A DNA stretch of 24,830 nucleotides from JBKGYG01 sp046546235 (lineage in GTDB: Bacteria; Bacillota; Clostridia; Lachnospirales; DSM-24629), in NCBI GenBank assembly GCA_046546235.1, contig JBKGYG010000023.1, forward strand, positions 1 to 24,830, written 5' to 3'. Under the pieces are notes generated by a model. It saw nothing but the letters and a program-made list of their open reading frames with translations. It was not told the origin of the DNA and did no database searches. The position numbers and the translations under genes are program-made. How positions within the stretch are numbered: position 1 is the stretch's first letter; every line of letters starts with the position of its first letter. Of the stretch, positions 7,894 to 15,775 are shown one piece after another.

Positions 7894-10161
7894 TTAGTTT
7901 AATTCTTCTGTAGTCAAATCAAAGTATTCCCTTATAAAATATAACATTTTTTCTGGTCTATTTTCAGCAAATGAATAAAGAGAGTTTATATTATTCTTCC
8001 ATTGACTTTCAGATGAAAAATTATAGCACTTCCACCTCTTAGTATGTTCCTGAATTTCTGGAGATAAAATTTCTTCAAATTCCTTTATTTTTGCTTTTAC
8101 TACGTCTGTACTAAATCTTGTATTCAAATAATCTACAAAAGTATTAATAAACTGATTTCTGAATTCTTTATTATTTAATAAAGAACGTAATATTACAGTT
8201 GACCAATCTGGATTAGGCCAATCATCTCCATTCTTTTTAGTAGCAAATTCTAATGTATTATGATTCACTGGTGAATTATAAAGTCCAAAACCAAAATCTG
8301 TATCATACAATAACCATCGCCATCTTCCATCGTGACCATATGGTGCATCTGGATCATACTCATCTGTTCTATATCTCCAAAATTTTATATTATTACCTGG
8401 CCAATCTGTATTACCATAATAGATTTGTGCAATATTATATTCCATAAAGTTTTCAACATCCATCAATGTTTTGACATGTTCATAATTTTCATCATTGCTC
8501 ATATCGTTGTTTCTAATATAATCAACCATATCTAAATAATGTTTTCTGTCGCTTTCTTCACCTTCATAAATCTCAGCATTGCCCTCAAGAATAACTACAT
8601 CATCTTCATCAATATTATAATGTGTTTCAATATAATGCTGATCTAAAACTTCACGCAACATATGAATACCCCAGTACTCACCATTCAAAAATACTATAAC
8701 AGGTTGATACGCTTGAGTATCTACACTAGTACCTTCCATTAAACTTTGCATTAAAGCATCTCTAAACAGTGTATATTCCCAATCATTTCCTGAAGTTCTT
8801 ATAACAAGTCTTTTAAAATCTTCAACTGGCTCTGAAGAATCTGTTTTTTTACTCAATCCTGAAAATACAGGGTATCTAATCCACTTTTCTTGGTCATATT
8901 CTTTTCGAGGATAAAACTTTAAAGATTTTCTCGCATTTGCTCTTGTCCAACCACCATTAACTCGCAAACCAAGATTTAATTCAAATCCTAAATCATCATC
9001 TGAGGTAAAATATTCAACATGAGTTTTTCTTTCCCATTCCTTTCCTCTTTGATTATAATTTGCAGGAGAATCTCCATCAGGAGTCTTATATGAATTTTCC
9101 CTCTTCCACTCATTAAAAACATCACCCAAAACATATATCCCTTTATCTTGACTGAATAAATTTTTAGGGTCACTAACAATGGAAAGTACCGGTAATGAAT
9201 ACCGATTATTATTCTCTTCATCAATAAAAAATGACTTGGTAATAATTTCACTTGATTCATACCCATCTCTAAACGCTTTTGCTCTAATCACTGTTCCTTT
9301 ATAAACTTCATCTGGCAATGGCATTCTATAACCTTGTGAAAAACTTATATCTTCAATATTTGCAAATTGATTAGGCTCCCCAACTCTTTGTGTTATTTCA
9401 ATAGGTTCTGTATATAAGATATCGTCTTTAGTTGGCTCAGATCCGTCTAAAGTATAATAAATACTTTCGTTTTTGTCAGAAATCAATTCCAAGCTAAAAG
9501 GTTCCTTATAAAAACCACTATTTTTTGAAAACTTTGGAGGATTTATTGGGAAATATTTATCAATATTTTCTATTACTTTTGCATTATTATCTTCATTTGG
9601 AGTACCTTTTTCAAAATGAACATATTCTAAATTACTATACCTACCATATGATATATTTTCTGGCATAGGCTCAACAATTACATATTGCACCATATTACCA
9701 GTAGAATCAGTTAAAATTACTTCTTCACCTTCTTTATTAATAGCAAAGTTCGTGTGAAATGGATTGCCTATTTCTTTTTTATCTTTGCCCGATGCCCAGA
9801 CTAATAAATATTCATTAGGCTCTAATATGTATTCTGGAAATGTCCATTTATTAGGTTTCTTAATATTATCAGATATACTAAATCCTTCCAATTGTATAGG
9901 TTGATTACCATAATTATAGATTTCAATATAATCTTGATAATCTCCTTCTTCATCAGAAATAAAATCTTTATTATTTGACATTATTTCATTTATATAAATA
10001 GTTATATTGGAATTAGCATAATTACGCTCATTATTTTCATTAAGTTCATTACGTTCATTAAGTTCATTAAGTTCATTACGTTCATTATCCCAATTATCTA
10101 ATATCCACCAAAGAGCTACACATACTATTAAAGCACTTAATATCGCAACTTTCTTTAGCAT
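7894..10161 (-). CDS. Membrane-anchored lamin-tail / CotH kinase-family protein
   Basis: A 755-residue surface protein. Residues 3-21 form one membrane helix, followed by a short Asn/Glu/Leu/Arg repeat linker (about 23-47). Residues 52-162 match a lamin-tail domain (INEIMSNN, YIEIYNYG, GFSISDN). Residues 209-312 resemble the chitobiase C-terminal-like domain (YYTLDGSEPT, IRAKAF). Residues about 322-680 are a CotH-type domain with the DTDFG motif (620-624), the metal-binding element of this atypical protein-kinase family. CotH of Bacillus phosphorylates spore-coat proteins. The extracellular LTD-CotH architecture here is common in polysaccharide-degrading bacteria, and its targets are not established. 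The start is the ATG at 10161 behind AGGA. A GTG at 10170 lies too close to that site. Confidence 0.88.
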   Translation of the reverse strand: MLKKVAILSALIVCVALWWILDNWDNERNELNELNERNELNENNERNYANSNITIYINEIMSNNKDFISDEEGDYQDYIEIYNYGNQPIQLEGFSISDNIKKPNKWTFPEYILEPNEYLLVWASGKDKKEIGNPFHTNFAINKEGEEVILTDSTGNMVQYVIVEPMPENISYGRYSNLEYVHFEKGTPNEDNNAKVIENIDKYFPINPPKFSKNSGFYKEPFSLELISDKNESIYYTLDGSEPTKDDILYTEPIEITQRVGEPNQFANIEDISFSQGYRMPLPDEVYKGTVIRAKAFRDGYESSEIITKSFFIDEENNNRYSLPVLSIVSDPKNLFSQDKGIYVLGDVFNEWKRENSYKTPDGDSPANYNQRGKEWERKTHVEYFTSDDDLGFELNLGLRVNGGWTRANARKSLKFYPRKEYDQEKWIRYPVFSGLSKKTDSSEPVEDFKRLVIRTSGNDWEYTLFRDALMQSLMEGTSVDTQAYQPVIVFLNGEYWGIHMLREVLDQHYIETHYNIDEDDVVILEGNAEIYEGEESDRKHYLDMVDYIRNNDMSNDENYEHVKTLMDVENFMEYNIAQIYYGNTDWPGNNIKFWRYRTDEYDPDAPYGHDGRWRWLLYDTDFGFGLYNSPVNHNTLEFATKKNGDDWPNPDWSTVILRSLLNNKEFRNQFINTFVDYLNTRFSTDVVKAKIKEFEEILSPEIQEHTKRWKCYNFSSESQWKNNINSLYSFAENRPEKMLYFIREYFDLTTEELN
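10036..10087. repeat. 9-bp tandem repeat in the CotH-protein linker
   Basis: Nearly six copies of TTCATTAMG (M = A or C) run head to tail in the order AAG, ACG, AAG, AAG, ACG, then a partial unit. On the coding strand they give alternating Asn-Glu-Leu/Arg units in the linker just after the membrane helix. The unit is a multiple of three, so copy-number slippage would lengthen or shorten the linker without breaking the frame. Confidence 0.85.
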
Positions 10162-10209
10162 TATTACCACTTCCTATTATAAAAATATATTAACTACAAT
10201 GATAATATT

Positions 10210-10238
10210 ATTTTATCATATTTTTATAAACTTGTCCT
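10210..10238 (-). promoter_or_regulatory. Candidate promoter of the CotH-family gene
   Basis: On the minus strand AGGACA (10233-10238) is followed by a 17-bp spacer ending TGA and by TAAAAT (10210-10215), an extended -10. It lies 49 bases upstream of the start codon. The -35 match is weak. Confidence 0.4.
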
Positions 10239-10365
10239 GCTTATCTATCCTTTTGGTATATACATAGCTTTTGTAATAAATTAATTATTCCAGCTGTTTT
10301 ATACCCTTAGCTAATTAAACTTGTCCAATCATACAAAAAATATGATTTTTTTATCTAAATATAAA

Positions 10366-10396
10366 ATGGGCGCATCGTGATACGCCCCTACAAAAA
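10366..10396. repeat. REP-like GC-rich palindrome
   Basis: GGGCG-C-ATC-GT-GAT-A-CGCCC (10368-10387) followed by CTACAAA is a GC-rich imperfect palindrome in AT-rich DNA. Extragenic palindromes with a GTAGGGGCG...CGCCC shape are widespread in Firmicutes and cyanobacteria, and I read this as one from memory of that shape. It lies just past the sodC terminator. Only one copy is present in the window. Confidence 0.45.
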
Positions 10397-10428
10397 ATTG
10401 GTGTTGGTACATATTTCAAGCACCAATT
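10391..10428 (-). terminator. Intrinsic terminator of sodC
   Basis: On the minus strand AATTGGTG (from 10421-10428) pairs with CACCAATT (from 10396-10403) around a 17-nt loop and runs straight into TTTTTTG. It lies 22 bases past the sodC stop. Confidence 0.75.
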
Positions 10429-10449
10429 ATTCATTCTGTTTTGAATATA

Positions 10450-10947
10450 TCATATATTATCAGTTATGCATCTAATTATACCACAAGCTAATCTCTTCCC
10501 TGCATTTCCAGCTGGTTGGGAGCGATAATCGTCTGGACTTTCGTGTATAATGATACTTTTATCTATTACATCTTCTGTTCTAAATTTATTAGTAAAAAAT
10601 GACATTATCGCTTCTCCGTTATTTGAAAACAAAACTGGGAAATCCCCTGCATGATTACCGTGAGGTTGGTTATCAGGGTTCCAATGTTCTCCAGCTGCTT
10701 GAAATGGATCATTTTCATCCCCAATTGTACAATCCCCATTTTCATGTATATGAAAACCATGAGGCCCTATTGGCTCACTATTATCTCCCGCTGGCTCAAA
10801 AGGGGGAAGTCCTTTTATATGTGTATATACTTCCGTTCCTCCAGGTAATGGTCTCATTATTACTACACCTTCTAAATCAGGAGCTAAAGGACCACCCTTT
10901 ATATCTGATCTTACTATACAAGGATTGTTTGTTTGTTGCATTCTCAT
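10450..10947 (-). CDS. sodC: Cu/Zn superoxide dismutase, no evident signal peptide
   Basis: A 165-residue protein that converts superoxide to oxygen and hydrogen peroxide. All metal ligands are present: His66 and His68 in GFHIHENGDC, bridging His88 (GEHWNP), His96, His99 and Asp102 in HGNHAGD, and His135 in IIIHES. The disulfide cysteines Cys73 and Cys155 (RLACGII) are also present, so it should be active. The N-terminus (MRMQQTNNPC) has no hydrophobic stretch or lipobox, whereas most bacterial SodC proteins are exported. The start is the ATG at 10947, six bases after GAGGTG. A GTG at 10956 overlaps that site. It has its own promoter and terminator and is probably monocistronic. Confidence 0.92.
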   Translation of the reverse strand: MRMQQTNNPCIVRSDIKGGPLAPDLEGVVIMRPLPGGTEVYTHIKGLPPFEPAGDNSEPIGPHGFHIHENGDCTIGDENDPFQAAGEHWNPDNQPHGNHAGDFPVLFSNNGEAIMSFFTNKFRTEDVIDKSIIIHESPDDYRSQPAGNAGKRLACGIIRCITDNI

Positions 10948-10982
10948 TTTATTCACCTCATACTAAACTTTCTAAACTTTTT

Positions 10983-11010
10983 ATTATATAGACACATTTA
11001 TTCACAGTAA
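10983..11010 (-). promoter_or_regulatory. Promoter of sodC
   Basis: On the minus strand TTACTG (11005-11010), a 16-bp spacer and a consensus TATAAT (10983-10988) lie 36 bases upstream of the sodC ATG. Confidence 0.55.
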
Positions 11011-11039
11011 TAAGACTTTCCACTGGACCTGGATGTTCT

Positions 11040-11801
11040 TTATGTATACAAATCTTGTATACTAGATAGATAATATTTTTCTTCCCTCATCATATGATCA
11101 GGAATCAAAGGATGTAAAGCTCCCATTAGTTTACATTTTTCTCGCAATTCTCGTATCTTACCAAGATAAACGATAAATTTTTCTACCTTTTCTTGTACTT
11201 CTTCATTTAATAAATTAAGTGCTCCATCTTCTTCCTTTATTCTATCTTGTATTAAAGCTAATTCTGAAGTTTTAATAAATAATCCAGAAAAGTCTTTTTT
11301 AAACTCCTCTGCCTTAATAATCCATTCTCTTTCAACATAATCAAGATTTGCAATTATGGCTGTAGCGTGACCAATTGCATCAGGTAGCCAAGCCAAGTGT
11401 AGATGCAAATTTTCCTTTATTGGGTTAACCTTTGGTTTTTCTTTGATTCTTATTAAAGTTTTCTCAAATTCCCTGGCTTCATTTATCATATGATTTAAAA
11501 AAGTTGGTGTGAAATTTAAGCCAATATCACAATTCATTAGTTTTTCTAATAAATGAGTTTTAAATTCTATAAAATTTTTAACTAAAGGTAATACTTGATT
11601 AATAAAAGCAACTTCATCCAGTTGTCTTCCATGGCTTCTTAAAGAATTCTCAGCTTTTCTCCTTATATTTATAAAAGCATCTTTAAAATATCTAGCCTTA
11701 TTTATATCTTTTGTCTCCTTGTATGAAAAAGCATCTAGTTGAAACTGTCCATGGTCTCCCATAATACCAGACCAAAAATAAACTTCTTCAATTGGATTCA
11801 T
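11040..11801 (-). CDS. DUF2935 domain protein
   Basis: A 253-residue, mostly helical soluble protein. The N-terminus (EEVYFWSGIMGDHGQFQLDA) and the repeated half (HLHLAWLPDAIGHATAI) contain spaced His, Glu and Asp residues, as expected of the DUF2935 family. Known members form two four-helix bundles that look like metal sites, but their activity is not defined. No export signal is seen. The start is taken as the ATG at 11801, preceded by GGGGG, since an ATG at 11813 has no ribosome site. It lies downstream of nifV on the same strand with a gap of 288 bases and may have its own promoter. Confidence 0.75.
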   Translation of the reverse strand: MNPIEEVYFWSGIMGDHGQFQLDAFSYKETKDINKARYFKDAFINIRRKAENSLRSHGRQLDEVAFINQVLPLVKNFIEFKTHLLEKLMNCDIGLNFTPTFLNHMINEAREFEKTLIRIKEKPKVNPIKENLHLHLAWLPDAIGHATAIIANLDYVEREWIIKAEEFKKDFSGLFIKTSELALIQDRIKEEDGALNLLNEEVQEKVEKFIVYLGKIRELREKCKLMGALHPLIPDHMMREEKYYLSSIQDLYT

Positions 11802-11929
11802 ATAAACCCCCATTTTTATAAATACTGTCTTTTTACTATATGAATTAAATATTAAAATAATAACTTTTCTTATACTTTACTTTTAGTTTAAAATCATATA
11901 ATAAATAGGGGGTAATCTTTAGTAGATAA

Positions 11930-12085
11930 AAAAAAATAAGAAATCAAGTTAGTACAGCTCTTAGAGATTTGAATACTCTAGATACAAATTCAGCTTTTTC
12001 TTATAACAGATTTGAATTTAATGGAACAATTTATACTATAAGAGTAATTGAAGAATTCAATATACCAGTATCTAGGCAACCTTAA
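11930..12085 (+). pseudogene. Start-less coding-like fragment
   Basis: On the plus strand, 51 codons are open from just after a run of nine A up to TAA at 12083. The translation has balanced composition (STALRDLNTLDTNSAFSYNR, then FEFNGTIYTIRVIEEFNIPV near its end) and looks like the C-terminal part of a small protein. There is no ATG, GTG or good TTG start. Changing the A run to ten would open the frame only a little further. I do not recognise the family. It may be the remnant of a small gene or chance. The rest of 11802-12089 shows nothing I can identify. Confidence 0.3.
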
Positions 12086-12089
12086 ATAA

Positions 12090-13094
12090 TTAATAAAACC
12101 TTCTACAAATCTTAACATATTCTTTTCCTTTTCTTCCTGAATGTTTTCCTAATACTATCTTTCTTTCTCTGCCTATCCAGTTAGGTGGAAAAAGTTCATA
12201 AGTTGATGTATCTTTTAATAAACCATCTACATGAATTCCTGATTCGTGAGAAAATACATCATCTCCTACTATGGCTTTTCCTTTGTGAACTGCCCTACCT
12301 GAATATCGTTCAACTATCTTTGAGATGCTACGAAGTTGATTGAACTTTATATCTGTTCTATATAACCCATATATCTCTAATAGCACTGCAATTTCTTCTA
12401 ACGAAGTATTACCTGCTCTTTCGCCTAACCCGTTAATACTACAACTTATATATTTAGCTCCTCCTTTAACAGCTCCTAGTGCATTAGCTGTTGCTAATCC
12501 TAAATCATTATGACCATGAAATTCTAAAGGACATTCTAATCTTAATGTTATTTCTCTTATTATCTCATAAGCACTAAAAGGATCTAATGCACCTACTGTA
12601 TCAGCATATCTTAAACGGCTTACTCCTTCTTGTTCTGCTGTTTTATATAATTGATATAGGAAACCTATTCTAGCCCTAGAAGCATCTTCCGCCCCTACTG
12701 ATATTTCTAGTCCTTTACTCTTTCCATAATGCAGGACTTTTTTCATCTGTTCTAAAACAGCTGATTTTGTCATTTTAAGTTTTTTCTGTATATGAACATC
12801 TGATGCTGGAACTGTAATATGAATGTTTTTACATCCTGTTTCTATAGATTTATCTATATCCTCTATTTTCATACGGTTCCAAGTTAAAAGGTCAGCTCTT
12901 AAATCTAATTGGTTTATTTCACTTATTGCATCAATTTCTTCCACTCCCATAGCAGGAATTCCAACTTCTATTATATCCACACCTAGTTCATCTAAACATT
13001 TTGTTATATGAATTTTATCTTGTTTTGAATAAGCTACTCCTGGCGTTTGTTCTCCATCTCTTAAAGTTGTATCTACTATATTTACTTTTATCAT
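12090..13094 (-). CDS. nifV: Homocitrate synthase NifV, C-terminus apparently short
   Basis: A 334-residue enzyme that condenses acetyl-CoA with 2-oxoglutarate to homocitrate, the organic ligand of FeMo-cofactor. It shows DTTLRDGEQTPGV (8-20), the metal-binding EFHGHNDLG (191-199), NGLGERAGN (221-229), FSHESGIHVDG (281-291) and LGKHSG (315-320). Most NifV proteins run about 40 residues past the GKHSG motif, but this one ends 14 residues after it with RKGKEYVKICRRFY. The minus strand beyond the stop gives no NifV-like continuation in any frame I read. The catalytic barrel is whole, so activity is possible. NifV is known to be split into two genes in Clostridium pasteurianum. It is the last gene of the nif cluster, 29 bases after modB. 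Confidence 0.9.
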   Translation of the reverse strand: MIKVNIVDTTLRDGEQTPGVAYSKQDKIHITKCLDELGVDIIEVGIPAMGVEEIDAISEINQLDLRADLLTWNRMKIEDIDKSIETGCKNIHITVPASDVHIQKKLKMTKSAVLEQMKKVLHYGKSKGLEISVGAEDASRARIGFLYQLYKTAEQEGVSRLRYADTVGALDPFSAYEIIREITLRLECPLEFHGHNDLGLATANALGAVKGGAKYISCSINGLGERAGNTSLEEIAVLLEIYGLYRTDIKFNQLRSISKIVERYSGRAVHKGKAIVGDDVFSHESGIHVDGLLKDTSTYELFPPNWIGRERKIVLGKHSGRKGKEYVKICRRFY

Positions 13095-13123
13095 AATATC
13101 ACCATCTTCCTTTTAGATATTAT

Positions 13124-13984
13124 TTAAAACGAATTTTCCTTTCTAATAAATATACTAAAAAACAATAGTATAAAACCCATCTGAAGTACAGCTAAGTTAA
13201 CACTTTGAATAATATCTGATTGATATAAAGAATATATTCTTAAAGTTATAGTTTGAGTTTTACCTACCATATTTCCTGCTAACATAATAGTTGCACCAAA
13301 TTCTCCAAAAGCTCTTAAACTACATAATACTAGTCCAGTGCATATTGACCTTCTGGCTAATGGTATATAAATATTAAATAATATTTGTTTCTCACCTGCT
13401 CCGCAAACTTTTGCGGCTTCAATTATAGTCGGACTAATTCCTAAGAAGCCATTTTTAACAAGCTGTATGAAATAAGGACTAATTATAAAAACTTGGGCTA
13501 TAATAACAGCAATAAAAGTAAATGGAATTGAAATTCCAAATTGGGATAAAAAACCTCCTATTATTCCTCTTTTCCCAAATGTCATTAACAGTGCTAATCC
13601 TGCTACTGTTGGAGGTAGTACCATAGGCAAACAAGTTAATGTTTCTAACAATCTATAACTTCTTCCTTTTTTCGTTGCTAATGTATAAGATATTGGTATT
13701 CCAATCATTACAACAATAATATTTGAAATAACAACTGAAGAAAATGAGATTATAAAGGAAGGCCATAAATCAGCAGTTAAAACTTGATTTAAGCTTTCAC
13801 TAGAAGTCTTAGATACTAAAGATAATAAAATTATAAGTATCATTAATCCATTTATTAAAACAATCATTTTTATTATAAGACTTGTTATAGATTTATTTTT
13901 TATAATAGCTTTATCATAATTATTGATATATTCTTTATCACAATTAGGCTTATACCTTATTGCATAGTCTTGATTTAAATTCAT
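13124..13984 (-). CDS. modB: Molybdate ABC transporter permease ModB
   Basis: A 286-residue inner-membrane permease that moves molybdate delivered by ModA. The coupling loop EAAKVCGAGEKQILFNIYIP and the following LRAFGEFGATIMLAGN are typical of ModB. Family members are usually near 225 residues. This one carries about 35 extra polar N-terminal residues before its first helix. The start is supported by AAGGTG six bases before the ATG, so the extension looks real. No ATPase gene (modC) is present in the window, so the ATPase must come from elsewhere. modA-modB between nifB and nifV matches the arrangement known in Clostridium pasteurianum. Confidence 0.9.
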   Translation of the reverse strand: MNLNQDYAIRYKPNCDKEYINNYDKAIIKNKSITSLIIKMIVLINGLMILIILLSLVSKTSSESLNQVLTADLWPSFIISFSSVVISNIIVVMIGIPISYTLATKKGRSYRLLETLTCLPMVLPPTVAGLALLMTFGKRGIIGGFLSQFGISIPFTFIAVIIAQVFIISPYFIQLVKNGFLGISPTIIEAAKVCGAGEKQILFNIYIPLARRSICTGLVLCSLRAFGEFGATIMLAGNMVGKTQTITLRIYSLYQSDIIQSVNLAVLQMGFILLFFSIFIRKENSF

Positions 13985-14020
13985 TCACTTCACCTTCTTT
14001 ATACAAAAAAATCACAAAAA

Positions 14021-14815
14021 TCATTCTACATAAAATCCATATTCTGATAATATATTTTTCCCTTTAATCGAAAGTACAAAGTCTATCCATTGTTTAACTA
14101 ACTCCGGATTGTTATTATCTTTTAATGGTGCAATGTAATAAATTGCTAATATATTATAAGAATCTTCTACTTCTATTATATTTAATTTATTAGAATTAGC
14201 TTTTGTCACATCAGTTTTATAAACAATTCCTACGTCCGCCTCTCCAACTTCTACTTTTGAAGTTATGAATTTTACATTACTTTCTTTGGAGACTACATTT
14301 TTTAATATCTTAGATGAAAAACCTTCTCCATACTTTTCATTATTAAAATTATCTAGCATTTCTAAAGTATATTCCCCAATCGGTACTACTTCATCTGCTA
14401 TAATCAAACTATAATTGTTATTATATAATTCTTCTATTGATTCTATAGCTACATCTTTATTTGTTATAAAAACCAATTCATTTTTCCCAAATATTTTATC
14501 TTGCCCTTGTGCAACATAACCGTCATCTATAAGCTCAGTCATATATTTAGTATTAGCTGATGCAAAAACATCAAAGTTTCCACCTTCTTTTATCTGCGTT
14601 ACACAAGATTGGCTTCCTGCAAATGTTATATTTACCTGTAATGATGGTTCAGGTTCTTGCGTTTCAAATTCATATTTTAATTTAGTAAATACTTCTGTTA
14701 AACTTGCCGCTGCTATTACATTTATTTCGCTTTTCTTGTTTTTCTCTTTGCAACTAGCTACTAAACCAACAATCATTGTCAATAAAAACACCATTATAAC
14801 TACTTTTTTTTTCAT
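14021..14815 (-). CDS. modA: Molybdate-binding lipoprotein ModA
   Basis: A 264-residue substrate-binding protein that captures molybdate outside the membrane for ModB. Residues 1-22 are a lipoprotein signal ending LVASC (Cys22). The mature part starts INVIAAASLTEVFTKL, the ModA signature, and includes FAGSQSCVTQIKEGGNFDVFASA and EVGEADVGIVYKTD. The gene lies 26 bases from nifB and 36 from modB. Co-expression with nifB makes sense because FeMo-cofactor assembly needs molybdenum. Confidence 0.93.
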   Translation of the reverse strand: MKKKVVIMVFLLTMIVGLVASCKEKNKKSEINVIAAASLTEVFTKLKYEFETQEPEPSLQVNITFAGSQSCVTQIKEGGNFDVFASANTKYMTELIDDGYVAQGQDKIFGKNELVFITNKDVAIESIEELYNNNYSLIIADEVVPIGEYTLEMLDNFNNEKYGEGFSSKILKNVVSKESNVKFITSKVEVGEADVGIVYKTDVTKANSNKLNIIEVEDSYNILAIYYIAPLKDNNNPELVKQWIDFVLSIKGKNILSEYGFYVE

Positions 14816-14841
14816 AATAGAACCTCACCTCATTGGTATAG

Positions 14842-15744
14842 TTACCCAATATCTTTCTTATAAACACATTTTTTATCTAATCTACCGACAGCATCTGCTC
14901 GACATTGTTTACAATGATACATTTGAGTCAAATGTGCTTCACTTTTTTTACGAACTAGTAAAATTTCTTTAGGACTTATTATAGGCTTGTTAGCAAATTT
15001 AGTGTTTTCTACAGGTATAAGAGGCATAATATTTGTCATACAAGCTCCATATTCTTTTACCTTTCTAATTATATCTTCTATATGATTATCATTTTCATTT
15101 TTAATGTAAACGATATTTACTTTGCATAAAATGTTATTAGAAGATAAAAATCTTAATCCATCTAATTGATTTTTAATTATAATACGGCCTGCTTGAAAAC
15201 CAGTATATCTCTTGCCCCGGTAATATATATATTTATAAATTCTAGCTGCGACAAAAGGATCTATAGCATTTATTGTAATCGTTACATGACTTATTCCTAA
15301 GTCAACTATTTGTTTCATATAATCAGGTAATGATAATCCATTAGTTGATAAACAGAAAATTGTCTCTTTATCATAGTCCTTTATCATTTCAACAGTCTTT
15401 TTCACTTCTTCAAAATTTGCTAAAGCATCTCCAGGACCTGCAACTCCTACAACAGTTAATTTATCAACTTCTTTTTTCATTTTCACATAATAATTAAATG
15501 CTTCTTTTGGTGTCATTATCCCACTAGTTACACCTGGGCGACTTTCATTTTGGCAATCGTATTTACGATTACAGTAATTGCATTGAACATTGCATTTTGG
15601 CGCAACTGGTATATGCATCCTAGCATAATCATAAGCGTCTTTATTATAGCAAGGATGCTTTTTAGTTTTATTAATCAACTCTAATGGCATATCTTTAAAC
15701 ATAATACTGTTACTTCTACCAGTACAACTTCCACATCCACTCAT
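14842..15744 (-). CDS. nifB: NifB, radical SAM enzyme of FeMo-cofactor synthesis
   Basis: A 300-residue enzyme that joins two Fe4S4 clusters and inserts carbon and sulfur to make the 8Fe precursor (NifB-co). The radical SAM cluster motif is CNVQCNYC (Cys51, Cys55, Cys58), followed by NRKYDCQNESRPGV. HPCYNK near residue 32 and CKQCRADAVGRL near the C-terminus are NifB hallmarks and bind the extra clusters. It lacks the C-terminal NifX-like domain of proteobacterial NifB and is not fused to NifN as in C. pasteurianum. The start is backed by GAGGAGGG. Confidence 0.96.
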   Translation of the reverse strand: MSGCGSCTGRSNSIMFKDMPLELINKTKKHPCYNKDAYDYARMHIPVAPKCNVQCNYCNRKYDCQNESRPGVTSGIMTPKEAFNYYVKMKKEVDKLTVVGVAGPGDALANFEEVKKTVEMIKDYDKETIFCLSTNGLSLPDYMKQIVDLGISHVTITINAIDPFVAARIYKYIYYRGKRYTGFQAGRIIIKNQLDGLRFLSSNNILCKVNIVYIKNENDNHIEDIIRKVKEYGACMTNIMPLIPVENTKFANKPIISPKEILLVRKKSEAHLTQMYHCKQCRADAVGRLDKKCVYKKDIG

Positions 15745-15775
15745 AATTGTTCCCTCCTCTACTATTTATAAAAAC

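Noticed and set aside
10599..10991. Plus-strand 130-codon frame opposite sodC
   Set aside because: It is the antisense shadow of sodC, whose metal-binding residues make that strand certain.
12060..12092. Intrinsic terminator after nifV
   Set aside because: Only a short ATTGAA-TTC-TTCAAT dyad lies nearby, with no following U tract on the minus strand.
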